Below are positions 33,939 to 45,227 of a stretch of DNA of 64,000 nucleotides, one piece after another. Under the pieces are notes generated by a model, which did no database searches, was not told where the DNA came from, and saw only the letters and a list, made by a program, of their open reading frames with translations. Position 1 is the first letter of the stretch. Each line of letters starts with the position of its first letter. Source of the DNA: Ceraceosorus guamensis. Its lineage: Eukaryota > Basidiomycota > Exobasidiomycetes > Ceraceosorales > Ceraceosoraceae. A program made the position numbers and the translations under genes. The stretch lies in contig NW_020290043.1 in assembly GCF_003144195.1 (NCBI RefSeq), positions 62,001 to 126,000 of the forward strand, given 5' to 3'.

Positions 33939-34622
33939 GCTGACGCTTGTTTGTCCTCCTTCCCACGCTAGAGCGCTTGTCCGATTGCTGTGCTTATTGA
34001 TCCAGTAGAGCCGAACGACTCTTCTGTAAGACCAGAGTGCGGCCCAATAACTACCTCAGGGCTTGCCTGTGCGCTCGGCGCGGATTAATCGTATAACGCT
34101 CCGGGGTTGCTGGGTCAATCTGTGATGGGAGGAGCGGATGGTGGTGAAGCTTTTGTGCTGCTGCATGGTACACGATCATCCAGCTGTCTGCTGCACGTTA
34201 TACATGTACCTGGATTCGTGTGGTAGGTGTGTGTATGCGCGCCCTCGCGACCGCGAGCTCGACTCAATCCCCCTCCACTTTCCCGCGGAGGCTCGCGCTT
34301 ACCTTACGCGTCGCGTGTGCACCAATTAAGCCACCAAAGGCAAATCTTGACTCGAATTCAATTCAAGAAATTCATTTCAAGATTAAGATATGTATCGCGT
34401 GTCATAGACTTGATAGTAGGCGCATCACGTGACTCTACCTTGCTCGCGCTTCAAACAGACGAGCTGCACGTAACACGCGCCTGGAACGGCGCGCGCAGAC
34501 CAACACCATCACCTGTACGAATCCACCACCCTCCTTCAGATCCGTGGAACCACTCGAAAACTGCGTCGTGCGCTCGTAGATCGTACTCCTGAACATACAG
34601 CAAGCCTTCAAAGCGTTTGAAA
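33939..34622. promoter_or_regulatory. Divergent promoter, FEN1 / CENP-K
   Basis: A 684-bp space between two outward-facing start codons. It contains TTTCCCGC (34279-34286), an E2F-type site, and ACGCGT (34306-34311), the MluI cell-cycle box bound by MBF-type factors; both are about 320 bp from the CENP-K start. Both genes are expected to be needed in S phase, so co-regulation is plausible. The motifs are seen; their use is inferred. Confidence 0.5.
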
Positions 34623-36175
34623 ATGCTGGACCAGCATCTACAAGCAGCCTTTTCCTCGTCGGACAAAGGTACCGACTCGACTTTTGCCAGTCTGACCGCT
34701 CTGCTGGCAGATCCGAGTTTGTCGATCGACGTGCGCCTCGTGGAGCGTCTTCAAGTCGCTGCTCTTCAAGAAGCTGTCAGGCGGCAGGTAGCTAACCGAA
34801 ATTCGAACGAGGAAGTCGGGCGTGCGGGGTCTTGGAAAGAAGAGGACGCGGAGAAGGATCCTTACACACGAGAAGTCTTGCAGGCTCTGCAGGAGGAGAA
34901 GAGTAGGAATGATGTAGAGTGGGAGAGGATACGTGAGGTGAGCGGCACTTGCATGTTACAGCGTATCTGCCAGCGCTGACGTCTACCCGCCCACGTTATC
35001 GGCGCCGGGCGGCTAGGGTCTCATTCGTCTAGGCAAGGTGGATCCATCAGAAGTGGGCATGGACGATGAGGAGGATGTGTGGGGTGCTAGCATGGATGAC
35101 TCGGCAGCTGAGAGGCGGCAAGAGAAGAGTCTCAGAGACAAAGAGGTGAGAGCAGGTGTACAAGACTTGCGCAAGCGCTGGTAGCGCGCCTTCTCGCTGA
35201 TCCCGCCCAATTTCTTTCTCGCCGCTATCATGCAGCTTCAAGTCGATATGCTGGACGCCGAGATCAAAGCGCTTGAGGCGGGTGAGTCTGGCACAGCAAT
35301 GAGGCAACATCAGACAAGAAGCTTAAAGGTCTAGGCACCGCCCTCTGCGCCCACAGAAATGTCTGTGCTGCCGACATCCACAACGACGCTGGCGCAGACC
35401 ATAGACCTGAGGAAGGACCTGTATGCAAGCATCAATCAATTCGATGATGCCTTGATGGAGCTGCATGCAAGAGTGGAGAGAGAGAGGCAAAGCTGCGATT
35501 CGTGAGTCGAGAAGAGCGCTCTTCTGTCAAGGCGTGCTTGACCGTCAAAGATCTCTTGTGCCGGGCTGACTGATGACAACAGTGACCGCAAGCTGCTGTC
35601 TGATCTGCAAGCCGTGTCTCAAGGGTTGGAAAGACGAATCGCCACAGAGAAGGAGAAAGCCAGTCTTCTGACCCCCGAAGAGATCTCAGAGTAAGTTTGA
35701 TGGACTGAAACCAGACCAACTGGCTCCAATTGACTCATCATCTGCGTCACGATCAGCAACCTTCGGAACAAGATATCTCGAGTTGAGGCCGACTTGTCAC
35801 TCCTCCTCAATACGCTCATTTCCACTTCTAATGGACTCTTCACTGAAGCAAATGCCCGCATGGGCGCTCAGCTGCGCGCTTTGCTGGACGTGAGTTTTCG
35901 GTCATGACTGCCACACATCGGAACACAAACTTCAGAGCTTGAATGCTCAAGCCTCAAGCGGTCTGCGTCGCTCATCCCCATTACGTTCGCCCGCGCAGAC
36001 GCTGATGAACAAGGCGTGGGACACACCAGCAGATCCTTATGTGGACGTGAACAGGCGGTTTGCTCCGCCACTCGTCGCTTTCCTAGTCAGAGCCAACATC
36101 GCTTTGGAACATCCCAACGATTCAAGAAGGTTGAGGCTGGCCAACTTCCAGCTGCCTGCAGGTACTCTGTCCTAG
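34623..36175 (+). CDS. CENPK: Inner kinetochore subunit CENP-K
   Basis: Seven exons, 34623..34937, 35017..35145, 35236..35281, 35357..35501, 35583..35690, 35757..35889 and 35936..36175, code for 371 residues with consistent phase. The C-terminal block (NKAWDTPADPYV, then FAPPLVAFLVRANIALEHP and a terminal RLRLANF) matches, position for position, the C-terminus of vertebrate CENP-K as I remember it. CENP-K is part of the CENP-H/I/K/M group of the constitutive centromere-associated network. Upstream the protein is mostly heptad-like helix (LQVDMLDAEIKALEA, INQFDDALMELHARVERER), as expected for a coiled-coil subunit that pairs with CENP-H. The acidic segment MDDEEDVWG is a local feature. At 371 residues it is longer than the human protein (about 270), with the extra length in the N-terminal half. 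Confidence 0.82.
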
Positions 36176-36333
36176 TCAGATGCGCTGCGCGTAGCCTCAC
36201 CGCAAGCGCAAGCCGGCTTCTGTAACGCTCTGTTTGCGATCAAGCTCGAGCTGAGACTGTAATGGTATACATGGGTTGTGCCTATACGAAGTCGGTGGGC
36301 TCGTCCTCTGCATGCTGGCGCATACAAGGGGTC
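36176..36333. other. Convergent 3' gap between CENP-K and DML1
   Basis: Just 158 bases between stop codons; nothing else visible. Confidence 0.6.
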
Positions 36334-38925
36334 TTAGTCCCAGTCCAGCTCATCCTTTTCGTCAGCCCGTTCCTCATCCGTTCCGACAAGATCGTCATTC
36401 TCAAATTCTTCCTCCTCGTAAGCTCCCAAGAGCTCATACAACCTCTCCTTGACCTCTCCCAACCCCTCTTTTCCCCCCACGCATCCCGTTTCTCTTCCGC
36501 TTCCCAGTCTGCCCGAATCCAGACCCCAGCTCTCCAGCGGCAAGTGACCCGTGAGAGCCTCTTGAACGGTGGAGAGGGAACGACGAAGATGCGTGGCTGC
36601 GCGAGGCGACGTGCGCAGAGTGGAGAGGACGCTGTGGGATGTGCGAACGTCTTGCATCTGCTTTGGTTGGGATGCAGATCTCGGCTCGGCTAAACGGCGC
36701 AGCGCAGGATAGGACCTTCGCACTTCGTTGTATGCTAATGTGCTCGTCGTTCTGATGTCAGGGGACGATTTGTTTTGTGAGCGACCATTCTTCGGATGCG
36801 GAAAGCCGGCTATACAGATCAGAGCATTTCAAGCCGACACTCACAGATGACTCCACGGTTCTTCGCACCCAACAAGCTTATTGACGGCATCCGAAAAGGT
36901 GCTCGCTTCTTCTTCCGAACAAGACGTAGCAAGACCTCGAGCAGTGGTAGCGCTAGCGAAGGCCTTATCGCTGCGCGTCTCGGTGGCAGGGTTCGACTTC
37001 TTGGCAGAGACACCAGCAAGACTTTCGATCGATCCTGAGAGGTCCACTCGAGCCTGCCTCAGCTCAGCTAGCTTGCGTGATGTCTTTTGTTCCGCTGTCA
37101 GCTGAGGAGCATTGCCTCGACCAGGGCCGTAGCCCCGAGATGCGAGCAAAGCATCGATAGGATCGATCGCTTGCGACGAGGGGGACAAAGTCGAGGCCAA
37201 AGATGCAAGAGGCATGATTCCTTCGAGCAGAGAGATGGGCGTGTCACTTCTCCAATTCAGGCGAGAAGTGAGCGTGCTCGCAGTCTGATCTGAGCTCCGC
37301 AACCTGTACAAGCAGAAAGGAAGTCCAAATTGCGTGAGATTGCGCAACCTCGAAGAGCCCCTGACCTCACTCCTCACCGAAGTGCCACGAATGCTGAATC
37401 CCAGTACGGATGTACGCGAGCTGCGAGTGTTCTGGCATCATTCCAGCTCGCCCTTCTCCGAAATGCTGTCTCTGCACTGTTGGCCGGACAGGGTGAGTAG
37501 ATGGGAAGGAAGAGTGTACTTGAGTCTGACAAGCTCGCGAAGGACAAAGCGCTGGTCAGATTCGACACCCTCTGTGCTTGCTGCCGTACGAGCCAAGGAG
37601 CGGATGTTCGATTAGACCAAAATCCTTTCGACGCATTGCCCAGTAAACGGACCATGCACTCACAGCGCTTCGATCCTCATTCTCGAAGGCATTGCTTGTG
37701 TCATGCCAAACAGCCGAACAAAGCAGCTCGCACTTGCTGAGCTCGTCTCGAATCTCCTCCATGGCCCACTGCGATATGCCTGCAAACGAGTCGTTGAGCG
37801 TCGTGGTGGTCTGAATTGCCTGGACCCTGTCGCACGACTCCAGCCAAGGTCTCAGAATATCGTCCAGAAATGGCGTGTTCTGGAACACGGTGATGGAGCA
37901 GCGATATCCAGCACGAACTTAAGCGCAAATGGCCCAATAGCGACCCGGCCACCCAAGTCAGACTCACCCTGTCCAGATTCTTGCCCACTTCGCGTCCCAG
38001 CTCCCAACTGTCCAGAAACAGGGAGGACGCGGCTACATCATCCGCTGCGTGATAAAGATCGCTTGGTGCAGTGACTACGCCAATCCCAGATGGAGCTGAC
38101 AGGGGCACGATGGAGCGTGGATGATAATCGAACGTAGCGTAATGAGACCAAGGCTTGGGACGCGCAACTGGCTGACCAGCTCTACGAGAATTGTGAAGTG
38201 TGGCATCCGAGTCGACGGCAAGCTTGCGCAGCTCAAGAGGAGCCGCATGGTCTTGCTCTGCATCGCGAGAATCCCACTGAGCTTCGGCTTCGTTTTCCGA
38301 TTCTGCCTCACCCTCGTCGCTTACTTGCCAGTGCTCAATGGACGTCTTCGCGTTCTGAGATTCGCTGCCTCGGTTCAAACGATGCAACTGAGCTTCGGAA
38401 CCCCTGCGAGAAGCGTCACTCAGTGAATAAGGGCTGCGCAAGACGATCAAGATGTCATAGGAGCTTTCCGGTCCTTGGAAGACCTCACATAGAGTATGTC
38501 TGCGCCTCACACCTCGCTCCCTTCCAGCTGAGGGCGACTCACCAAGCGAGCAGGCCCTGCCGCCTCATCCGCGCTTCCGCTCGTTCCTCCTCCTTCTCGC
38601 CTTCTTCATCATTTCCATCGTAATTATTTGCGTAAACTCCATCCACTTCTTCCTCGTCGAAAGCGTCCCATCCGTAGCTGCCACCTGCCCCAGCGCTGCA
38701 GCCCCACTTGGTATCCAAGCAGACAGCTCTTGGCACGTAGGTCGCCTTGCCTCTGCTCTCCCCCTCGTACCAATCCACATCGTGCAGCAGCAGTGGGTCG
38801 TGCGTCGAGGAGGAGTCGAACGTGAAGTGCGAAGATAGCTGAGAGTAGGTCTGAACTGCCAAGTGATTAGGGAGAGGACCCAGGAACAAAGAGATGATGG
38901 CGTGCTTTGAGTGAGAATCCTCCAT
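36334..38925 (-). CDS. DML1: Misato / DML1 tubulin-like protein
   Basis: Six minus-strand exons: 38543..38925, 37968..38403, 37664..37879, 37378..37580, 36845..37303 and 36334..36751, total 704 residues. Misato/DML1 proteins combine tubulin- and myosin-like segments and act in mitochondrial morphology and inheritance and in chromosome segregation. Family landmarks are the beta-strand start (HAIISLFLGPLPNHLA), HDVDWYEGE then YVPRAVCLDTKW, WSHYATFDYHPRS, FLDDILRPWLESCDRVQ and ALSFASLSDSSTLFLP, and a C-terminal SVLSTLRTS helix with an acidic tail. Two joins are soft. Intron 1 has three phase-compatible acceptors, and I chose the one with the best pyrimidine tract (before 38403). Exon 4 could begin at 37580 or 37571. 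The protein is longer than typical copies (about 500) because of acidic and Gly-rich inserts. Confidence 0.75.
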
Positions 38926-39819
38926 AGCGATTTCTGCGGCGCACAGGTAGAGCAGAGCGTACTTTCAAGACTTGATGGCCTGCCATGCGTGACGAGGCAA
39001 TTGGGCCTGCAAACCAGTGATTCGTGATCCTCAAAGGCGGGATTGCTGGTCGCGGGGTGTGCGGGGATATGAGAGGATCGACATGCCGACCTCCCTTTTG
39101 TCAATTCATTCACCCTTCGCGTGATTCTACACCACTCACGACTCGATCCCTCCACTCACACAGCTGCTGCTCACGACGTGCTCGCACCAAAATTACAAAA
39201 GTGTCGAGCGCGTTTCGGCCGACTACGTCCGACCATCCTCCATCCGAAGCGTGCGAGCCGGGCTTGGCGGCGAAAAGGTTTTGCCCGCGGAGACCGCGGA
39301 TCTGCTGAGATCTTCGCAGGCAGTCAGAGCTAGCATAGTCACAGTCGTGAGTAGTAGGCGATCGCCTGCGCGACACACAACAGCACCGTACCTTCCTCGT
39401 CTTGCGCGTGCGTGCACAATCAATCACACACACGCTCTCCCAAAATCCCATCATCTCCGGCACACCCATGCATTCGACACTCGCGACTGTTGTGACTCAC
39501 TTGCACAATCACGTGAATCCTGTGCGCAAAAAGCGGCTCTTGAAGCTTGGCCGATCTCGCACGTTGTGGTGCCCTGCGTACCCTGCGAACTGCCAACACT
39601 GAACCTCGCCATAGACACATTGCGGTGTTGAGCGAGGTGAGACGACCCTCCGCTCGAGAGCGGATACATGGACGCTGGCAGCTGATCAGACAATCGATGG
39701 CGCCTGCGCCCCTTCGACTGTATGCGCAGTGAGCTTGACGAATACATTCCAATCTTGTCTCGAACCTGGCCTCTGCTCCGGCCTTCCATGCGTCTGGCGT
39801 CTCGAGTGGCAGGTGCAGA
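38926..39819. promoter_or_regulatory. Divergent promoter, DML1 / TEN1-like
   Basis: An 894-bp space between outward-facing starts. Frames of up to 180 codons on the minus strand overlap it but run antisense into the TEN1-like gene and have no domain. It contains single copies of ATTCGTGAT-like words. No gene supported. Confidence 0.45.
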
Positions 39820-40458
39820 ATGACAGATCCGAAAGCGGCAGTGTTGATGCCACTGGATGATTTGCTGCTGCCAGACGACGTCGGCCAGAAGCTTAGGATC
39901 GTAGGCTTGTGAGTTTCGGCGCCCATACAATCGAGCGCGGTTGGATCGCTCGCATTGCGGGACATGGGGCATCAGCCCTCCTGACGCACTTGAATTTCCT
40001 TCACTGGACTGCTAGTCTCATTGCCTTTGACACGGCCGTCTCGATCGGAGTCGTCGCGTATGGTGGGACCAGTCTGCTGGTCAACTTCAGCTTGTGCTTG
40101 AACGAAGCAGACAGGCCCCGTCTCAAGTCCCTACTCATGCTGATCGGCGAGCTGGAGCCAGCGGATGTCCACGTGAGTGCGAGCATGTCGACTTGTATGA
40201 TACTGTGCTACGTTCGCAAGACTTATTCCCAGAAGGCTTGGCTCTACTACACTCCAGCCTCAAGGCAGCGTCGAGCTGTATTCAGCCACGCCTGAAGCCA
40301 TTCCTCCCATTCCCGCTCCAAGCCGCAGCGCTGTGCTCAACGCCATTCTCATGAAGGAAGTGGACGACATGGACATGCGAGCGTGGGAACAATCGGCTCG
40401 GCTCCAGTCCAAGCATTTGATGGATCGGCATAATGCCCGAATGGTCAGCAAAGGATGA
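39820..40458 (+). CDS. TEN1: TEN1-like CST-complex OB-fold protein
   Basis: Three exons, 39820..39908, 40016..40172 and 40258..40458, code for 148 residues, in the size range of Ten1. The N-terminal part has the Ten1 layout: VLMPLDDLLLPDDVGQKLRI as the first strands of an OB fold, then LIAFDTAVSIGVVAYGG, LLVNFSLCL and LLMLIGELEP. Ten1 binds Stn1 and, with a Cdc13/Ctc1-type subunit, caps telomeres and helps DNA polymerase alpha fill in the C-strand. The C-terminal helix-rich tail (DDMDMRAWEQSARLQ) also fits. Because OB folds diverge quickly, an RPA3-like or other small OB protein remains possible. The third-exon acceptor was chosen because it is the only one in phase with the long final frame. 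Confidence 0.55.
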
Positions 40459-40903
40459 GGCGGAGCGGAGTTACTACAACGAGTCACGCCCATGCAAGCC
40501 TACCGAGCTCGCTCTCTCTGCCCTTTGCTTGATTGTTCCTAAACCGCCATGGCCGCCATCGCCGCCCTGGCGCCTATGTTTATACGTGTAGAGGGAGAGC
40601 AGCAGCAGCTATAGCTGCAGCAGGCTCGCAGCATCTATCGCGTGCCGAACTCACCTCACCGCGCTCATCGCTGCAGCTCGGCCGCGCCGCCCACAATAAC
40701 TTTTGACTCACTCGATCGTGACTCAGACGGTTTTCCCGCTTCTGCCGCTCGCTCGCTGGATCGCTCAACTTTTGGTGCGCCCGCATGCACATATAACCTC
40801 CCAACCCCTGCTGTACATACACGGTGCGATCACGTTTAGACAGCCACGAGCGCCTTTCACAAATACCATTTCCCCACCAGTCAGATCTCAGCTTCGTGCG
40901 AAG
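40459..40903. other. Intergenic promoter of the MFS transporter
   Basis: No gene seen. ACATATAAC near 40790, about 110 bp before the start codon, may act as a TATA-like element. Confidence 0.45.
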
Positions 40904-43289
40904 ATGGCGGGTCGAGTACCCTCCGAGACAGACGAGCACACAGCCACTTCCACGCCTGCGCACACATCTGCACCGCGAATAAGCAGTCCACCCGGCAACT
41001 CATTGCGGCAAAGCACTGGCATCGACGATGAGGACATCGAGGCTTCGGCAGCCAAAGGCGGCCAGCCTGCGAGCAAGCCGACCGCATCGACCGCAAACGA
41101 GAAGCCAGACATTGAGCATACGGTAGTGGCAGATGACCCGAGAAGCTGGTCATCGGCGCGCAAGTGGACTCAGCTCGCCATGCTGAGCTTTGGGGCTCTG
41201 ATACCCACCATGGCTGCCAACGTTTTCTTCCCCGCCATCGACCAGATCAAGTCGGATCTGAACGCTAGCGATGCGCAGATATCTCTCAGCATCTCGTTGT
41301 ACATTCTTGCTCAGGTACGTTTCCATCCTCACGAGCCCGCGTAGTTAGGAGGCTCACTTTTCACCTTGCACCCTCTTCGTTTACCCTGCTCTCCCTTCGC
41401 ATCACCACGCTCGGATCTCAGGGCTCCTTTCCACTCGTGTGGGCGCCTACATCAGAGATCATCGGTCGCAAGCCGTGCTTTCTGCTTGCCATGCTCATCT
41501 TCAGCGTCTGCGTGGGCGTCGCTGGTGCGGTACGAAGCATCAAGGCCGTCATAGCATTGCGGGTCTTGGGTGCGGCAGGCTCAGCGGCCATGTTGTCCAT
41601 ATCTGCAGGCAGCATAGCAGACATGTACGAACCGCACGAGCGCGGCGTCAAGGTCGGCATATACTACTCTGCTCCTCTGCTAGGACCTGCTCTGGCTCCT
41701 GTCATCGGCGGTGCTCTCACCGAAGCTGGAGGCTGGCAAGCCACCTTCTACGCCATGGCGGGACTCGGTGGCGCTTCCTGCTTATCCTTTTTCTTCTTCC
41801 GAGAGACATTCAGAGTGGAAAGGAGTCTGGCTTGGCAGACCGCCAAGCAGAGAGCGCTAGCCAAAGCAGAAGGGTCGCGACAGGCACAGGCAAATCGAGA
41901 CGTTACCTACATCGGTTCATGTGAGGCCGATCACGACTCCACGCGCAGACCGTTCTGGAAAAGTTGGATGCGGTGGTCCAAACCCCATGCCGCGTCGACG
42001 CCAAGAGAAAAGCTGTCTAGCGGTGCAGGCACTACCGCCTCCCCTGCATCATCCATCCGTCCACATACCCCGCCAGAGTATCGAGAACCTGCGGATGTGG
42101 AGCTTGCTCCGCCTGTAGCTCCAATGGCACCATCGGCAGCAGCTCAGGCAGTGGACGACGCGGCAAGACAAGAACAGCGAGCTGCGAGAATGGCTCGCGT
42201 CACCACCAGCGCGACTGCTCGCAGCGCAAAGCCGGCGGCCATCGCGCGAGCCAAGAGCGCTGGAAGCGCGAGACGGGTCTTGACGCGCGACGGACAGGAG
42301 ATCAAGGTGAGTCGGCATCGTCGCAAGTCCCGTCCCATCTCGCTGGTGGGGATCGAAGCTGATCTAAGCCACGGCATCCCGGCTCCTCAGTTCAAACCCA
42401 CACTGGCCGATGTGAACCCTTGGTCCAACTTCAAGCACGTCTTGAACCAACCTCACAATGTCTTGAGTCTCATATACAATGGGGTGAGCTCACTTCTTTT
42501 ACAATGTTGGTCAGGCTGATTGCTCTGCTCGCTGCTGACCGCCTCATCGCACCTCTGCAGCTTGCTTTTGGGAGCCAGTACTCCCTATCGTACACAGCAG
42601 CTCGCACGTTTGCCGCTGCTCCCTACTCATACGGTCCATTGCTGGTGGGTGTGGTGCTGCTAGCGCTAGGCGTGGGTGGGATATTCGGTTCGGTCTTGGG
42701 CGGCAAGCTGTCCGATCTGCGACTGAGGCGCAAAGGTATCGAGCTGGGCCACAAGGCCCCTGCGGAAGAAAGGATCAAGAGCAGCTTCCTGGCCATGATG
42801 CTCTGTCCGCTCGCCTTCATCATGTATGCTTGGACCGTGCACCAACACGTCGAGATTGCGGCGCCGGTCGTCAGCTTGGTTTTGATAGGTTTTTCAACCT
42901 TTTGGCCTTACTCTACCAGTCTGAGCTACATCGTGAGTGCGACTGCATCTGCGCTTCGACGGGCAGCCTCGATCACACGCTGAACTTGTTTGTTCTTTTG
43001 CCGCGCACGACAGGTCGATTCCAACGTCGGAGGAGCGTCGGGCGCGGTGTCTTGCAACAGTTTCTTCAGAGGCTTGACGGCCTTTGTAGCTTCCGAAGTG
43101 GCTGGCCCACTACAAGATGCGGTCGGTGATGGCGCACTGTACACGGGCTGGGCAGTCCTCATAACCTTTGGCCAGGTGCTCATCACCGTCGTTGCGTTCA
43201 AGGCCACGTCTTGGAGAGAGGACAAGTTGTCGGCATGGGCGTGGTTGAAGTTTCGAGGCTTGAGGAAGCGAATCGCTAGAAGTCGATAG
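40904..43289 (+). CDS. MFS drug:H+ antiporter, DHA1 type
   Basis: Four exons, 40904..41314, 41422..42483, 42561..42932 and 43014..43289, code for 706 residues. After a 90-residue cytosolic N-terminus the first six helices begin near WTQLAMLSFGALIP. The motif GRKPCF after helix 2 is MFS motif A. ALRVLGAAGSAAM and LLGPALAPVIGG, the latter a form of motif C (GxxxGPxxGG), are typical of the 12-helix DHA1 group, which exports drugs, polyamines, organic acids or siderophore-like compounds. Six more helices follow from about residue 465 (YGPLLVGVVLLALGVGGIFG onward). The cytosolic loop between helices 6 and 7 is about 200 residues and rich in Ala, Arg and Ser, much longer than usual. Substrate cannot be read from the sequence. 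Confidence 0.88.
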
Positions 43290-43445
43290 ATGCGACGCGT
43301 CATTCTTGCGCAACGTAGATTACCGAGGCCTTTCATGAAATGTATAATACGATCTTCTACTAAACGTGAGCGGTGCGACCTTGGAGGCGCCTCTCGCATC
43401 CAAGGTTGCTTGCGTGCAGGAAACCGAGCCGAATCTGCTTGCTTC
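43290..43445. other. Convergent 3' gap, MFS / methyltransferase
   Basis: 156 bases between stop codons, no feature seen. Confidence 0.6.
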
Positions 43446-44171
43446 CTACTCGAGCCGTCTTTTCTGGCATACTGTAATTGTGAGTCTGGGAATCAACATG
43501 CCAGTCTGTCGTTTGTAAGCCTCGTACTCTCCTTTGAGCTTGCTCTGCTCGAATTTAGCTTCTTCTCTCGTGGCAGCAAAAGCCCAGACCACACAAACAC
43601 CCATGGCCGATGCTGCCGCTATGAGACGATTGCGGGTCGTTGGAGCAGAAGCTAAAGCGATGCAGATGATGTTGATCATGTAAGAAGTGTAGAATGGGTG
43701 TCTGATGTGGTGCCATGGACCGCTCTTCAGCAGCTTGGTCGGCGCATCCTTGGAACCTATCAAGCTGAGTCTGTGCGCTTTCAACATGTGCCTCAAGGCG
43801 TAAAGGTATAATGCTAGGGCTGCTAGTCCTCCGATCAGAGAGATGCTCAGCAGCAAAGCGTGTGGTTGGGCTGCTCTTCCTTGTGAAAAGGAGTATTGTA
43901 TGGCTTGCACCAGTGTGCCGGTGGAAGCGTCGTTGTCGAGCGGTAAGAGGCAACGCGATGCGAGAGTGATGCACAGGAGATAGAAGGCAAAGTATAGCAG
44001 CATGGACGGGTTCTTGAAGGACTGATCGAAAGCTGAGCCACCTACGACCTCGATGGGGAAAAAGATGAGGAGGACGAATAGCGTGCTTTGGTCCAAATAC
44101 ATGCTCGGCATCACGATTAGGCCGCTCATTTTTTTTTTGCACAGCGAAGCGGGCGAGATGGCTGTTAGCAT
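43446..44171 (-). CDS. Isoprenylcysteine/phospholipid-type membrane methyltransferase
   Basis: One exon of 241 residues from ATG 44171; a second in-frame ATG at 44129 would trim 14 residues and put the first membrane helix (STLFVLLIFFPIEVVGG) nearer the N-terminus. About five hydrophobic helices are visible. The C-terminal half has SGPWHHIRHPFYTSYM, the signature of the ICMT/PEMT-like methyltransferases, where the RHP motif and a later Glu bind S-adenosylmethionine; a downstream FAATREEAKFE helix supplies the Glu. Such enzymes methylate C-terminal prenylcysteines or phospholipids in the ER membrane. It is short compared with Ste14 and lacks its clear N-terminal layout, so the substrate is open. 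A run of ten A sits just before the second ATG. The gene is divergent from MCCA. Confidence 0.7.
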   Translation of the reverse strand: MLTAISPASLCKKKMSGLIVMPSMYLDQSTLFVLLIFFPIEVVGGSAFDQSFKNPSMLLYFAFYLLCITLASRCLLPLDNDASTGTLVQAIQYSFSQGRAAQPHALLLSISLIGGLAALALYLYALRHMLKAHRLSLIGSKDAPTKLLKSGPWHHIRHPFYTSYMINIICIALASAPTTRNRLIAAASAMGVCVVWAFAATREEAKFEQSKLKGEYEAYKRQTGMLIPRLTITVCQKRRLE

Positions 44172-45227
44172 CGGCAAGTCAGTATCCTAGTCGTGCGTGC
44201 TGTGATCAGGAAGAGGGTCTGTGAATGGCTGATCGTCGTGATGAGGATTAGAGGCGTGATGATCGTCTCGGCTGCAGCCCCACTCGACTGATTTGACTTG
44301 TTCTGCTCATGGACCCGCCCTGAGCAATCGCGAACGTGACCTCTGCCACACGTTCGTGATTGTCGCGCCTTCCACATGCACGAAGTCACGTGCATCGATC
44401 CAGTCCGTCGGCCACCACCACCTTGATTTGATGTCTTCTGTGATCTGATGAAAGATCCCCAGCGCAAGTACACGCCGGCCTGTATCTTGGTTTGAGTCAT
44501 GCCATTCTGCCATGTATTTGTCGTCAAGACGCGGAGAGACGGCTATCTCGCAGAGAATGTGTGATGGGTCGTGTCCCAAGACGCTCTGCGTCGTCGAGGA
44601 CTCATCAGACTTTGACCCTCTGTTGCTTCGCACAACTCACACTGGTTGTGGTGGGGTGAGGAATGTGCAGCTATGATGGGATGGGGAGCATACGTGCGTA
44701 GCTGCTTGTGCGCAGGTTGCACGCATACCTGCGCACAAGCAGCATCCAGAAGAGTGGCTCCCGCGTTGTCGGAGACTTGCCCGCGGCGTCCGGGCCCGCG
44801 CGCGCCTTCGTTTCTCCGAAGGGGGCGGTGGGTATACGCGCGCGTGATGCTTGCAAGATATGCGTGAGCTGAGTGTGGGGAAGCGCATCAAAAGATGCAT
44901 GTACTGTAGAGCAGTCACTGTGAGTGTGACAAGCGAGACTTGACTGCTGCTTTTGGGTTGCGACCATGAACACCATCATTCACACTCATCCAAGTTCCAA
45001 GCATTCGCCTTGCGGTCTTCATATGCGCTGCGCGTTGAAGCCCGCGACCACAGCAGCTTGTGCCAGTCTCTGATAAGAATAGGCGAGGATCACTTCGAAG
45101 GCTCAGGGGACGCGACGGGGACGAGACATTGGTGGACATCCTGAGGACGCTGTCAGAGCATCTCCAGAAGCCCTGCAGAAGACTTTCACAAGTTGCATCG
45201 CATCTGGTCGCCAGCTGACCCGCAGTC
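44172..45227. promoter_or_regulatory. Divergent promoter region, methyltransferase / MCCA
   Basis: 1,056 bp between outward starts with no supported gene. It contains the perfect inverted repeat listed separately and GC-rich CGCGCG stretches on the MCCA side of it. Confidence 0.5.
44701..44743. repeat. Perfect 17-bp inverted repeat with 9-nt loop
   Basis: The arms 44701-44717 (GCTGCTTGTGCGCAGGT) and 44727-44743 are exact reverse complements around a 9-nt loop (TGCACGCAT). A transcript across it, or single-stranded DNA, would form a strong GC-rich hairpin. It lies 485 bp upstream of the MCCA start codon, in the divergent promoter. Confidence 0.9.

Noticed and set aside
39420-39972. Two reverse frames of 170-180 codons next to the TEN1-like gene
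   Set aside because: They run antisense into TEN1 exon 1 and share no motif with any family.
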